Positions 40,587 to 50,131 of a stretch of 64,000 bases of DNA are shown here, in pieces (position 1 is the stretch's first letter; every line of letters begins with the position of its first letter). The notes under the pieces were generated by a model. The model made no database searches and had not been told where the DNA came from. It saw only the letters and a list, made by a program, of their open reading frames with translations. Both the position numbers and the translations under genes were made by a program. Origin of the DNA: an uncultured Oscillospiraceae bacterium (GTDB lineage: Bacteria; Bacillota; Clostridia; Oscillospirales; Ruminococcaceae); the NCBI GenBank assembly GCA_934448295.1, contig CAKSEY010000001.1, positions 1 to 64,000 of the forward strand, in the 5' to 3' direction.

Positions 40587-41516
40587 TCAGTTCATGCTGA
40601 GTATCCGCGCGATAACGCTGCCCTCATACACTATCGGGTATTCCCTCAGCGAGAATATCAGCCCGTCGGCGGGCGCCGTGACCTCTTCCTCCACAGTGCC
40701 GGTTATCGGGGTGACTATCTCGCCGATGACCGCACCCTTCTGAACCCACATATTGTGTTCTACCAGCGGAATAAAAATACCGCTTTCTACGGAGTGTATC
40801 ACATTTACCGCGCCATCCGTGCTCACCATTGGGTGAGTTATCTTCTGCTCCGGGACGTTCCATATGCCAAGGTGGGACATCAGGTTGAATATTCCGGTCA
40901 GGAGCTGGCGGCAGTACGCTTTCGTTATCCTCTGACCCACGCCCATTTCTATAACAAGCGTAGGCACGCCCTCCTGCCGGAGCGCATAGGCAAGCGAACC
41001 CTCGCCGACTGCGTTGGAGTCATGCACCCACACGAAATCAGTGTTCAGCAGCTTTGCGTATTTCAGCAGATGCGAGCTGTCGCTGCTGGGTATCCTCACC
41101 TGCGGTATCTCCCTGATGAAGATATTGCTTGCATGGATATCAACGCAGATATCCGCGCCCTTTATGTCCGCGACAAGCTTCGCCGCGACGTTTTCGGCGA
41201 TGGCGCCTTCTTCGCTCCCCGGGAATACGCGGTTCATATCCAGCCCGGACATTGGCACCGCACGGCTGACCGATTCCATTCCGAGGGGATTTATGGACGG
41301 GTAGATGTCCACGATACCGCGCAGATTCGACATATTCGCGGTTATCTGGCGCACCAGCTCATAGCAGACGTACTGACCCTCCAGCTCGTCGCCGTGTATT
41401 CCGGTGACTATGGCTATGCGCTTTCCGCCCTCGCAGCCCACGCCTTTCAGGCTGTTCTTTTTTATTGTGAATTCCTCGTCCGCCGGCAGCCCGACGGAAA
41501 CCAGAGTCTCTATCAT
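40587..41516 (-). CDS. Succinylglutamate desuccinylase/aspartoacylase-family deacylase (M14-like)
   Basis: 309 residues. A zinc carboxypeptidase-fold amidohydrolase: zinc ligands in HGDE (about 42-45) and DIHAS (His, about 129-132), substrate Arg in MNRVFPG, catalytic Glu in VIEMGVG. The C-terminal ~80 residues (TDGAVNVIHSVESGIFIPLVEHN...GEIVTPITGTV) form a biotinyl-like beta domain common in this family. Real substrate unknown. It begins 13 bp after the coiled-coil ABC permease and is therefore the third gene of that operon. Confidence 0.9.
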   Translation of the reverse strand: MIETLVSVGLPADEEFTIKKNSLKGVGCEGGKRIAIVTGIHGDELEGQYVCYELVRQITANMSNLRGIVDIYPSINPLGMESVSRAVPMSGLDMNRVFPGSEEGAIAENVAAKLVADIKGADICVDIHASNIFIREIPQVRIPSSDSSHLLKYAKLLNTDFVWVHDSNAVGEGSLAYALRQEGVPTLVIEMGVGQRITKAYCRQLLTGIFNLMSHLGIWNVPEQKITHPMVSTDGAVNVIHSVESGIFIPLVEHNMWVQKGAVIGEIVTPITGTVEEEVTAPADGLIFSLREYPIVYEGSVIARILSMN

Positions 41517-41529
41517 ACGATTACCCCCA

Positions 41530-44500
41530 TTATTCCACAGATTTCAGCGATTCCACCATGCTTATGCGCTTCAGGTCGCGGCGCATGATGAAGTTCACTA
41601 TGAGCGAGAACGCCACGGTTATCAGGAACGCCCACAGGAACGACATCGGGTGTATGGTTCTTCCGAACATTACCTCGTCCACCTCGGCGGTCTCAACAAT
41701 GAACTGCGTCAGCGCGATTCCCGCGCCCAGACCCAGCACGGCTCCCATTACAGATAGTATATTGTTTTCCCGGAACACATAGCTGGAAACCTCTTTATCG
41801 TAGAATCCCAGCACCTTTAGCGTTGCAATCTCTCGTATACGCTCGGTAATATTCACGTTTGTGAGATTATACAGAACCACGAAAGCCAGCGCGCCCGCGG
41901 AAACTATCAGCACGACAACAACGAGGTCCATTATCTTCATCATGTCCTCAAAGGTCTTGGAAGCGCCGGAATTCATCGAAATGCTGAGCACTCCGTCCAC
42001 CGCCATCATCTTTTCCTTGAAGATATTCTGCTCTGTATCGTCCGCGCCAATGCTGTTCTTGAAGTACACGATATTAAATTCCGGCTCAGAATCAAACAAC
42101 TCTGCGTATTTTTCTTGCGGAATATACAGATAGTTGCCAGCGTAATGCTCCGTTACCGCGCCGATAGTCACGGGGACGCTCTCGCTGTCGCTTATTTTCA
42201 GCGTGACCTGCTCTCCCTGCTTTACGTTAAGCAGCTTCGTGAGCTTCTCGGTGGCTATTATACCGTCCTCGGCGGTTTCAAAGCTGAGCTTCTCGCCGGA
42301 CTTTCTGTCCCGGAAAACTATCATGTCCTCGAAAATATCCGTGTCCTCAAACGCAGTAACGTAGCACTGTACATTCCCGCTGTCGGAGGAAAGCGTGTAT
42401 TGCTTTATCAGCGCCCTTGTGTACTCCGTATCCGGGTTGTAGTCAATAAGCGCGTCATATATCCCCTGCGGGTCGCTGTCTGTGTCATAAGCTATAAACC
42501 CGGAGTATTGATTCAGCGTTTTATACTGTAAGTCTACAATATCACCAATGGAATCCTTAAGTCCGAAGCCGGTGAGGGACAGCGCCGTGCACCCGGCGAT
42601 ACCGATTATCGTCATGAACATTCTGCGCTTGTACCTGAACAGATTCCGCCCGGATACCTTTCCGAAGAATGACAGGTTATTCCACACAAAGCCTATTTTT
42701 TCAAGGAACACGCGCTTTCCCGCCTTGGGAGCCTTCGGGCGCATGAGCTCTGCGGGAGTCCCCGCCAGGGCGCTCTTTACGCTGAAAAATACGGTCAGCG
42801 CTATCGCCGCCACCATGCTTCCAGCGGAGGTGATTATGTTTATTGCGCTTAACTCAAAGTAATAACTTGTGATAATATACATCATGCTATATGCAAACAT
42901 GATGATAAACGGGAACAGGAACATTCCTATGAATGCCCCGACAAAGCTTCCGGAGGCCGCCGCTATCACCGCGTAAGCCATATACTGCCGCATAATAACA
43001 TGGTCGGCATAGCCGAGGGATTTCAGCGTGCCTATCTGCATACGCTGCTCCTCGACCATTCTTGACATGGTGGTCAGGCAGACCAGCGCCGCCACCAGCA
43101 GGAAGAACACCGGGAATATCGCGGATATCCTGTCTATTCTTTCGGAATTGCTTTCGTACTCCGAATAGCCGGGATTATCGTCGCGGTCAAAGACGTACCA
43201 TTTGGCTTCGCCTGCGTCCTCTATCTGCTTTTTGCCGTCGGCGATCTTCTTTTCCGCGTCCGCTATCTCCTGCTCGAATTCCGCCTTGCCGTCCTCGTAT
43301 TCCTTCAGTCCGTCGGAGTACTTCTGCTTTGCTTCCTCCAGATCCTTAACGCCCTGCTCATACTCCGCCTTTCCGTCAAGGAATTCCTGCTCCTTTTCCG
43401 CCAGCTCGGCGGCGCCGTCATTGTACTGCTTTTCTGCGTCAGCCAGCTTGTTCTTTCCGTCGTTGAGCTGCTTCAATCCGTCGGAATACTCCTTGTAGCC
43501 GTCGTTGTACTGCTGAACTCCGTCCTCGTATTTGTCGTAATTGTCGAGGTATTGCTGCAAACCGTCGATATACTGCTGCTTTCCCTCGTTTAGCTGCTCC
43601 TGCGCGGCTTCAAGCTGCGCTTCACCGTCGGTGATGGTCTTTTCGTTCTCCGCGATCAGCGCGGAATTCTGGTCGAGCTGCTCCTTTGCCGCGTCAAGCT
43701 GGAGCTTCGCCTGGTCAAGCTGGCTCTTTGCTTCGTCAAGCTGCTGCTTTGTCTGCTCCAGAACCGTTTTCTGCTGTATTAGCTGAGCGTTGTCCGCGCC
43801 AAGAAGACCCTCCATCTGCCGGAGCAGGGTCATTCCCTGCTCGTACTGCGCCAACCCTGAGTTGTACTGCTCCAGATTTGCGTTGTATTCCGCAAGCCCG
43901 CTTTCATACTGCGACTGACCCTCCGCAAGCTGAGCTTTTCCGGTTTCAAGCTGCTTCTTTCCGGAATCAAGCTCCTTTCGCTTGCTGTCTATTTCCGCCT
44001 GACCGTCATCAAGCTGCTTCTTGCTGTCGTCAAGGGTCTTTTTGGCCTCTTCAAGCTGAGCGCCAGCGTCTGCAAGCTGTTTCCGGCTGTCCGCGAGGGT
44101 TTTCTCCGCGTCGTCAAGCTTCGCCTGATTTTCCTCTATTTCAGCCTTTCCCTTGTCTATCTCCGTTTTTGCGTCGGCAAGGGTCTGCTTCGCTTCGGCT
44201 ATCTGCTTTTCTCCGTCAGCTATGTCTGCGGCGGCTTTTTCAAGCTCCTTTTCGCCGTCGGCTATCTGGATCTTCGCGTCGTCAAGCTCTGCTTTTGCGT
44301 CGTCAAGCTTCTGCTGACCCTCGGCTTTTCCGTCTGCAAGCTCCTTTTCGCCGTCCGCTATTTTCTGCCTGTATTCGCCGATCACCTCGTCATAGCGTAT
44401 CTCGCTGCGGGTGATCCCCAGTTTCTCCAGCTTGTCCGAGATATTGTCCCGGAGTTCATCATACTGGTCTGAATAGCTGGAAAGCGCCGTCAGTTCGTCA

Positions 44501-45147
44501 GACCGGACGTATGCCTCGGTGTAGACCACCTGCGTGAAATTGCTCTCCATGACATACAGAAATGCGTCCAGAGAGCCGTCGCCTATGGTGGTGCTTCCGC
44601 GCTGGGTTATCGAAATGTACATCGGCGTATCGAATTTTCCCACAACGGTGTATTCCCGGTGCTTCAGCGGGAATTCGTCCGCTTCCGTGGGGTCGGTCAG
44701 CGTGATTTTGCTGCCTATCTCGACCCCGGCTTTCAGCTTGCTGGAATTTAAAATGCACTCGTCCTCAGCTTCCGGCATTCGTCCCTCGGTTATGTCCAGG
44801 GCGTTCATGCCGCTGTTTTCATTCAGAGAGTATACCCGCGTGTTGTTATCCTGATTATTATAACTCAGAGTTAAGTCTGTATACTTTGAACCGACAGCCT
44901 CGCTCACTCCCTCCACCGAGGATAGAGCTTCAATATCGCCCTCGGAAAGTCCGAACGTGGACATTACCCTCAGGTCAAAAAGCTGGTGCTCATCATAGAA
45001 ATTATCGGCGGAAATCTTCATATCGTTTCCGGTGGCGCGGACTCCGCTGAAAAATCCCACGCCGATAGCGCAAATCGTGAATATCGAAAAGAATCGGTTC
45101 TTGGTCTTTTTTATCTCCCGGAAGAGATTCTTGGTCACAGCCCTCAA
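41530..45147 (-). CDS. ABC transporter permease (FtsX family) with very long extracellular coiled coil
   Basis: 1205 residues. A first helix (about 15-40) is followed by an extracellular domain (about 45-270) and then ~370 residues of uninterrupted coiled coil (about 275-645), built from near-repeats such as DGKAELDDAK, ADGEKELEKA and LDDGQAEID, with motifs of about 7, 11 or 14 residues. Then come helices at about 672-870 (first FtsX module), a second extracellular domain (about 900-1060) and a second FtsX module (about 1065-1195; ERIREIATLKVLGFYDKEVSSYVFREN). It is the permease of the ATPase immediately upstream (13 bp). Similar permeases are common in Firmicutes; the stalk may reach into the cell wall. 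Repeats in the DNA at 43200-44400 come from this coding pattern. Confidence 0.92.
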   Translation of the reverse strand: MRAVTKNLFREIKKTKNRFFSIFTICAIGVGFFSGVRATGNDMKISADNFYDEHQLFDLRVMSTFGLSEGDIEALSSVEGVSEAVGSKYTDLTLSYNNQDNNTRVYSLNENSGMNALDITEGRMPEAEDECILNSSKLKAGVEIGSKITLTDPTEADEFPLKHREYTVVGKFDTPMYISITQRGSTTIGDGSLDAFLYVMESNFTQVVYTEAYVRSDELTALSSYSDQYDELRDNISDKLEKLGITRSEIRYDEVIGEYRQKIADGEKELADGKAEGQQKLDDAKAELDDAKIQIADGEKELEKAAADIADGEKQIAEAKQTLADAKTEIDKGKAEIEENQAKLDDAEKTLADSRKQLADAGAQLEEAKKTLDDSKKQLDDGQAEIDSKRKELDSGKKQLETGKAQLAEGQSQYESGLAEYNANLEQYNSGLAQYEQGMTLLRQMEGLLGADNAQLIQQKTVLEQTKQQLDEAKSQLDQAKLQLDAAKEQLDQNSALIAENEKTITDGEAQLEAAQEQLNEGKQQYIDGLQQYLDNYDKYEDGVQQYNDGYKEYSDGLKQLNDGKNKLADAEKQYNDGAAELAEKEQEFLDGKAEYEQGVKDLEEAKQKYSDGLKEYEDGKAEFEQEIADAEKKIADGKKQIEDAGEAKWYVFDRDDNPGYSEYESNSERIDRISAIFPVFFLLVAALVCLTTMSRMVEEQRMQIGTLKSLGYADHVIMRQYMAYAVIAAASGSFVGAFIGMFLFPFIIMFAYSMMYIITSYYFELSAINIITSAGSMVAAIALTVFFSVKSALAGTPAELMRPKAPKAGKRVFLEKIGFVWNNLSFFGKVSGRNLFRYKRRMFMTIIGIAGCTALSLTGFGLKDSIGDIVDLQYKTLNQYSGFIAYDTDSDPQGIYDALIDYNPDTEYTRALIKQYTLSSDSGNVQCYVTAFEDTDIFEDMIVFRDRKSGEKLSFETAEDGIIATEKLTKLLNVKQGEQVTLKISDSESVPVTIGAVTEHYAGNYLYIPQEKYAELFDSEPEFNIVYFKNSIGADDTEQNIFKEKMMAVDGVLSISMNSGASKTFEDMMKIMDLVVVVLIVSAGALAFVVLYNLTNVNITERIREIATLKVLGFYDKEVSSYVFRENNILSVMGAVLGLGAGIALTQFIVETAEVDEVMFGRTIHPMSFLWAFLITVAFSLIVNFIMRRDLKRISMVESLKSVE

Positions 45148-45160
45148 TACAGCACCCCCG

Positions 45161-45862
45161 TTACCATTCGATTTCTTCTACCGGGGTAGGAGCTTCGTTC
45201 CTGATTATCTCGGCAACCCTGCTGTTTTTTATCTTAATGACCCGGTCAGCCATGGGCGCTATGGCGGAGTTGTGCGTTACCAGAATGACAGTCATTCCGT
45301 CAATGCGGCAGGTGTCCTGCAACAGCTTAAGTATCACCTTGCCGGTGTTGTAGTCCAGCGCGCCGGTCGGCTCGTCGCACAGCATGAGCTTTGGCTTCTT
45401 GCTGAGCGCCCTTGCAATGGAAACGCGCTGCTGCTCGCCGCCGGAAAGCTGCGCCGGGAAGTTGTTCAGTCTCTCGCCGAGGCCTACTTTCTGGAGTATC
45501 TCAGCCGCAGGTATGAAATCCTTGGTGGTCTGCGCCGCAAGCTCCACATTTTCCTTTGCGGTGAGGTTCGGCATGAGGTTATAGAACTGGAATATGAATC
45601 CCACGTCAAACCGGCGGTAATTCGTGAGCTGCTTCCGGTTGAACCTGTCCACCCGGGCTCCGTCCACGGAAATCACGCCCTCGTCGCAGGTGTCCATTCC
45701 GCCCAGCATATTGAGCACAGTGGTCTTTCCGGAGCCGCTTGGGCCTACGATTATAGCAAATTCGCCCTTTTCTATGTCAAAGGTCATTCCGTCCGCCGCA
45801 TTTATCGTGACCTCGCCCATGTGGTAGCGCTTGTACACATTCTCTAGTGTAACGAATGCCAT
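45161..45862 (-). CDS. ABC transporter ATP-binding protein (MacB/LolD type)
   Basis: 233 residues from ATG 45862 (the frame open to 45985 has no ribosome site). Walker A GPSGSGKT (40-47), Q-loop in FIFQFYNLMPNLTAKENV, signature LSGGEQQR, Walker B LMLCDEPTGALD, H-loop VTHN. Subfamily signs DxxTG and the short C-terminus match ATPases that pair with FtsX/MacB permeases. It is the only ATP-binding exporter subunit in the window, so it could in principle also serve the two ATPase-less permease pairs. First gene of the operon ATPase-permease-deacylase. Confidence 0.94.
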   Translation of the reverse strand: MAFVTLENVYKRYHMGEVTINAADGMTFDIEKGEFAIIVGPSGSGKTTVLNMLGGMDTCDEGVISVDGARVDRFNRKQLTNYRRFDVGFIFQFYNLMPNLTAKENVELAAQTTKDFIPAAEILQKVGLGERLNNFPAQLSGGEQQRVSIARALSKKPKLMLCDEPTGALDYNTGKVILKLLQDTCRIDGMTVILVTHNSAIAPMADRVIKIKNSRVAEIIRNEAPTPVEEIEW

Positions 45863-45998
45863 AGTTTCTCTCCAATCTGTATGTTTTCCCGCCAGCTTTA
45901 TAAGAAAGCAGGCAGAGAAAGCCGCCGCCGGGCTGCAACTTGCGTCAGTACGCCCGGACGCCGGATAACCCTGCCTCCTTTTCATTCTATCTAACCAA

Positions 45999-47279
45999 TC
46001 AGCCTATCTTGGACTTGCCGCCCATGTAGGGTCTCAGCACCTCGGGAATGTTGACTGTTCCGTCAGCATTCAGGTTGTTCTCAAGGAATGCAATAAGCAT
46101 TCTGGGAGGTGCAACAACGGTGTTGTTCAGTGTGTGTGCGAAATACTTCTTGCCGTCCTCGCCCTTTACGCGTATCTTAAGTCTGCGCGCCTGCGCGTCG
46201 CCCAGGTTGGAGCAGCTTCCTACCTCAAAGTACTTCTTCTGTCTGGGAGACCATGCTTCAACGTCGAAGCTCTTTACCTTGAGGTCAGCCAGGTCGCCGG
46301 AGCAGCACTCGATGGTTCTTACCGGAATATCCATTGAACGGAACAGGTCAACGGTGTTCTGCCACAGCTTGTCAAACCACATCTTGGATTCCTCGGGCTT
46401 GCAGACAACAATCATTTCCTGCTTCTCAAACTGGTGGATTCTGTAAACTCCGCGCTCCTCGATTCCGTGCGCGCCCTTCTCCTTACGGAAGCAGGGAGAA
46501 TAGCTGGTGAGGGTCCTCGGGAGAGTTTCCTCATCAAGAATGGTGTCGATGAACTTACCAATCATGGAGTGCTCGGAGGTACCGATAAGGTAGAGATCCT
46601 CGCCTTCGATCTTGTACATCATTGCGTCCATTTCGTCAAAGCTCATAACGCCGGTAACAACGTTGGAGCGGATCATATACGGCGGAATGCAGTATGTGAA
46701 CCCCCGGTCAATCATGAAATCCCTTGCATAAGCCAGAACAGCGGAGTGCAGCCTTGCGATGTCGCCCATCAGATAATAGAATCCGTTTCCTGCAACCTTT
46801 CTTGCGCTGTCCAGGTCGATACCGTTAAGGCGCTCCATTATCTCGCTGTGATAGGGAATCTCAAAATCCGGAACAACAGGCTCGCCGTAGCGCTTTATCT
46901 CAACATTTTCGCTGTCGTCCTTGCCTATCGGAACAGTAGGATCAATGATGTTCGGAATGGTCATCATGATTTTCTTCACCTTTTCGGAAAGCTCCTCTTC
47001 CTGAACCTCGAGAGCCTTCAGCTCATCGGAGAATTCCTTAACCTGAGCCTTTGCCTTTTCAGCTTCGTCCTTCATGCCCTTTGCCATGAATCCGCCGACT
47101 TCCTTGGCAATGCGGTTCTTGTCAGCTCTGAGCTGGTCTCCGCGCTGCTGCGCCTTGCGGAGCTGTGCGTCCAGCTCAATCACCTCGTCAACCAGCGGAA
47201 GCTTGCGGTCCTGGAACTTTTTCTTGATGTTCTCCTTAACTGCGTCAGGATTCTCTCTTAAAAACTTAATGTCTATCAT
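45999..47279 (-). CDS. serS: Seryl-tRNA synthetase
   Basis: 426 residues, normal length. An N-terminal tRNA-binding helical arm (about 1-105; VIELDAQLRKAQQRGDQLRADKNRI...) precedes the class II catalytic core: motif 1 region RLHSAVLAYARDFMIDRGF, TSEHSM, motif 2 CFRKEKGAHGIEERGVYRIHQFEKQEM, motif 3 NTVVAPPRMLIAFLENN. It charges tRNA-Ser (and tRNA-Sec). It lies between parB and the ABC operon; 47 bp separate it from parB, so it may be read from the same transcript. Confidence 0.97.
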   Translation of the reverse strand: MIDIKFLRENPDAVKENIKKKFQDRKLPLVDEVIELDAQLRKAQQRGDQLRADKNRIAKEVGGFMAKGMKDEAEKAKAQVKEFSDELKALEVQEEELSEKVKKIMMTIPNIIDPTVPIGKDDSENVEIKRYGEPVVPDFEIPYHSEIMERLNGIDLDSARKVAGNGFYYLMGDIARLHSAVLAYARDFMIDRGFTYCIPPYMIRSNVVTGVMSFDEMDAMMYKIEGEDLYLIGTSEHSMIGKFIDTILDEETLPRTLTSYSPCFRKEKGAHGIEERGVYRIHQFEKQEMIVVCKPEESKMWFDKLWQNTVDLFRSMDIPVRTIECCSGDLADLKVKSFDVEAWSPRQKKYFEVGSCSNLGDAQARRLKIRVKGEDGKKYFAHTLNNTVVAPPRMLIAFLENNLNADGTVNIPEVLRPYMGGKSKIG

Positions 47280-47326
47280 TTTCTTTGCCTTTCTTTTTAT
47301 GAATTCAGGTTTTTGCCTGTATTATG

Positions 47327-48175
47327 TTACTTTACATCCATCAGCCTGAGTATTCCCTCAAGCTGTTCCTTGTCCTCAAAGCTTATCTGGAGCGTGTTGG
47401 TCTTACGTCCCTCGCAGATACGCACCTTTGTGCCAAGCGCTTCGCCAAGGCTCATTTCCACCTCGGTGTAGTACGCCATTCTCGGCTTTATCTGCTTCTG
47501 CTCCTCTTCCTGCTTTGCTTCGCGCTTTGCGATGACCTCAATGCTTCTTACGCTGAGCTCGCCCTCGGAGGCTCTCACGGCAATCTCCGTCATAAGCGCA
47601 GGATCTTTTATTGATTTCAGCGCCTTGCAGTGACCTGCGGACAGCTTTCCATCCGCCAGGAGGTCGCGCACGCCGTTCGGCAGCGACAGAAGCCCCAGGC
47701 TGTTAGCGATAGAGGAACGTGCCTTTCCCAGAGCCTTTGAAAGCTGATCCTGCGTCATTTTGTAGGTATCTATGAGTTCCTTGTAACCCTGTGCTTCTTC
47801 AATAGGATTCAGGTTTTCACGCTGGAGATTCTCTATCAAAGCCACCTGCATGACCTGTTCCTCGGATAGATCGTCGCGGATAACGACCGGAACCTCGCTG
47901 AGCCCCGCGATTTTTGCGGCTCTCCAGCGCCGTTCACCGGCAACTATCTGATAATTCCCGGTGGCAAGCGGTCTTACAAGCAGCGGCTGAAGTATTCCGT
48001 TGACGCGTATTGATTCAGCAAGCTGCTCCATTGCTTCCTTGTCGAAGCTTTTTCGCGGCTGTCCCTTGTTCGGCTCTATCTCAGAAAGCCGGAGGGTTCT
48101 CACCCCCTCGGATTCCTCCATGCTGTTGTCATCGAAAAGGCTGCTGAAATCACCGCCTATTCTCTTATTGCTCAT
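47327..48175 (-). CDS. parB: Chromosome-partitioning protein ParB (Spo0J)
   Basis: 282 residues. Binds parS and spreads as a CTP-dependent clamp around the origin. The N-terminal CTPase/ParB domain shows RLSEIEPNKGQPRKSFD, GNYQIVAGERRWRAAK (the GxRR CTP motif) and ALIENLQREN; the HTH is MTQDQLSKALGKARSSIANSLGLL; a C-terminal dimer domain follows. The start at ATG 48175 overlaps the parA stop by 11 bp and avoids the unlikely 27-residue extension of the longer frame. Cognate parS sites lie at 49038-49128 and 52757-52772. Confidence 0.95.
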   Translation of the reverse strand: MSNKRIGGDFSSLFDDNSMEESEGVRTLRLSEIEPNKGQPRKSFDKEAMEQLAESIRVNGILQPLLVRPLATGNYQIVAGERRWRAAKIAGLSEVPVVIRDDLSEEQVMQVALIENLQRENLNPIEEAQGYKELIDTYKMTQDQLSKALGKARSSIANSLGLLSLPNGVRDLLADGKLSAGHCKALKSIKDPALMTEIAVRASEGELSVRSIEVIAKREAKQEEEQKQIKPRMAYYTEVEMSLGEALGTKVRICEGRKTNTLQISFEDKEQLEGILRLMDVK

Positions 48176-48956
48176 TATTCTTCTCCATTTCGCGCACCTT
48201 ATCCAGCACTTCCTTGGAAAGCCGCTTGTATGCGTCGGCTCCCTTTGAATTCTTGTCATAGAAGATTATAGGCTCGCCGTGGCTCTGTGCCTCGGTGATT
48301 CTGACATTACGCGGAATCTGCGTCTTGAAAATAACATCTGTCGGGAATGTTCTCTTGATATCGCGCATTATCTCGTTGCTGGCAACAAGCCTGCGGTCCA
48401 TCATCGTAAACACGATTCCCATAAGCTGAAGATCCTTGTTTGCTGAGCGCTTAACCTTTTTCACTGTCTGCATGAGCTGTGCGAGTCCCTCAAGCGCAAA
48501 CGGTTCGCAAACCATCGGCACGATTATTCTGTCGCACGCGATCATTGCGTTTATCGCGAGGATTCCAAGCGACGGCAGGCAATCGACCACAACCACGTCA
48601 TAGTTATCCTTCACCTGGAGGATAACCTTGCGAAGCTGGTGGTTTCTCTGCTCAACCTCTGCAAGCTGTAATTCAGCCTCGCATAGCTTATTGGTTGCCG
48701 GGATGATATCAACGTTCTTGTATCTTGTTTTTAGAATTCCGTCCTGCGGACGCGCTTCCCCCATAATAATCTCGTATGTAGATACATCAAGCGTTTTCTT
48801 CTTTATTCCAAAGCCTGTTGTAGAATTTCCCTGCGGATCAAAGTCAATCAGCAGTACTTTTTTGCCCAGCGAACCAAGTCCTGCGGCAGTGTTTATTGCA
48901 GTAGTTGTTTTTCCAACGCCGCCTTTCTGATTCACTATGCCAATAACAGCGCTCAC
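48165..48956 (-). CDS. parA: Chromosome-partitioning ATPase ParA (Soj)
   Basis: 263 residues. Deviant Walker ATPase: KGGVGKTTTAIN (about 11-22), Walker A' DFDPQGNSTTGFG, Walker B VVVVDCLPSLG. Works with ParB to separate origins and, in Bacillus, also influences DnaA. Followed by parB with an 11-bp overlap. A TATAAT on the minus strand near 48998 may be its promoter. Confidence 0.96.
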   Translation of the reverse strand: MSAVIGIVNQKGGVGKTTTAINTAAGLGSLGKKVLLIDFDPQGNSTTGFGIKKKTLDVSTYEIIMGEARPQDGILKTRYKNVDIIPATNKLCEAELQLAEVEQRNHQLRKVILQVKDNYDVVVVDCLPSLGILAINAMIACDRIIVPMVCEPFALEGLAQLMQTVKKVKRSANKDLQLMGIVFTMMDRRLVASNEIMRDIKRTFPTDVIFKTQIPRNVRITEAQSHGEPIIFYDKNSKGADAYKRLSKEVLDKVREMEKNNEQ

Positions 48957-49037
48957 AACATCTCCCCCTCGTTTATTAGTCTCTTTATTTCTATTATAGC
49001 ATACTCTATAAAAAAAATAAACCCCTTTTTCTAAAAA

Positions 49038-49053
49038 AGTTCCACGTAGAACA
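49038..49053. promoter_or_regulatory. parS-type site 1
   Basis: AGTTCCACGTAGAACA, the 16-bp parS form with CGTAG instead of the palindromic CGTGG centre. Confidence 0.85.
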
Positions 49054-49075
49054 ATTTTCCGACATTTTATCTTAA

Positions 49076-49091
49076 TGTTCCACGTAGAACA
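49076..49091. promoter_or_regulatory. parS-type site 2
   Basis: TGTTCCACGTAGAACA, same variant as site 1. Confidence 0.88.
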
Positions 49092-49112
49092 TTGTATTCT
49101 CAGGTCGAATTA

Positions 49113-49128
49113 TGTTCCACGTGGAACT
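49113..49128. promoter_or_regulatory. parS-type site 3
   Basis: TGTTCCACGTGGAACT, the full palindromic core. Three sites within 91 bp between parA and noc. Confidence 0.9.
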
Positions 49129-49170
49129 GTATCGGTGAATGACTAATATACAAGTTGGAGCAAATCAACG

Positions 49171-49998
49171 TCAAGTCTCTGCCGTTGAGTGAATTCTTAT
49201 AACATATTCGTAGCAATCGCCAACGTGATTCATTGCAGTTTCGCAGTTTATGTTTGCTTCCTTCATTGTGCGAATGATTTTGTTTATGCTGTTTATGTAT
49301 AGCCGAGGAACAGGAAAAACAAACTTCCGGCGAGGGGTAGACTTAGGAGGTTCCTTTTTCTCGTGAGTGCCATTCAGAAGTCCGTCTACGAGTTTTTCAG
49401 TCTGATCTATGTTCAAGCGGTTCATTATGACTTCACCAAGAACGTGAAGCCTTGTCTGCTGGTCGTCAATTCTGATGAGAGCACGCGCCTGTCTCTCGGT
49501 GATATTCCCGCGGACGAGCAAACCTCGCTCGGAATCCGAGAATTTCAGTAGCCGGAGCTTATTCGCGATAGTGGACTGAGCTTTACCCAGCCGGGACGCG
49601 GCTTCTTCCTGGGTAAGTCCGTAGTAGCTGATGAGCTTTTCTATCGCCATGGCTTCCTCAAAATAACTGAGATCGCGGCGCTGAATATTCTCAATAAGAG
49701 CCAGCACCGCCGACCTCTCATCATCTGCTTCAATTACAATGCAGGGAACCTCGGAAAGCCCGCACAGCTTTGCAGCCCTGAGCCTGCGTTCACCGCTGAC
49801 TATCTCATAATTCACGCCGCACTTGCGGACGTTGATGGGCTGTAATATTCCGTTTTCGCGTATGCTGTCAGCAAGGGAAGCAAGCTCCTTTTCGTCAAAT
49901 TTTCCGCGCGGCTGAGACCGATTCGGCACAATAAGCCCTACGTCAACCGAAATCACGCGCTGAATCTGCTTTTCTTTGTTTTTAAACAACCCTGTCAT
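49171..49998 (-). CDS. noc: Nucleoid occlusion protein Noc (ParB paralogue)
   Basis: 275 residues. ParB-family CTPase with the same layout as ParB (VDVGLIVPNRSQPRGKFD, YEIVSGERRLRAAK, ALIENIQRRDL, HTH LTQEEAASRLGKAQSTIANKLRLLKF). The motifs STIANKLRLL and the C-terminal NIDQTEKLVDGLL are those of Noc rather than Spo0J, and a distinct ParB is encoded nearby. In Bacillus Noc prevents division over the nucleoid by linking DNA to the membrane through an N-terminal amphipathic helix; MTGLFKNKEKQIQRV here could be such a helix. The start at ATG 49998 is preferred to GTG 50016 because of AAGGCGG just upstream. Confidence 0.85.
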   Translation of the reverse strand: MTGLFKNKEKQIQRVISVDVGLIVPNRSQPRGKFDEKELASLADSIRENGILQPINVRKCGVNYEIVSGERRLRAAKLCGLSEVPCIVIEADDERSAVLALIENIQRRDLSYFEEAMAIEKLISYYGLTQEEAASRLGKAQSTIANKLRLLKFSDSERGLLVRGNITERQARALIRIDDQQTRLHVLGEVIMNRLNIDQTEKLVDGLLNGTHEKKEPPKSTPRRKFVFPVPRLYINSINKIIRTMKEANINCETAMNHVGDCYEYVIRIHSTAET

Positions 49999-50131
49999 AT
50001 TAAAACCGCCTTTCACGAATTCTGTGGTTCTGTTGTGTTGACTTCATTATAACATGAACAGGAAATAATATCCACAATAAAAAATCGCATTTCCACCCAT
50101 TTTCAGCGGAAATGCGACATGATATTTGAAT

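Noticed and set aside
43200..44400. Dense short direct repeats, considered as CRISPR or tandem satellite
   Set aside because: They are degenerate coding repeats of the permease coiled coil, in frame, without uniform repeat length or spacers.
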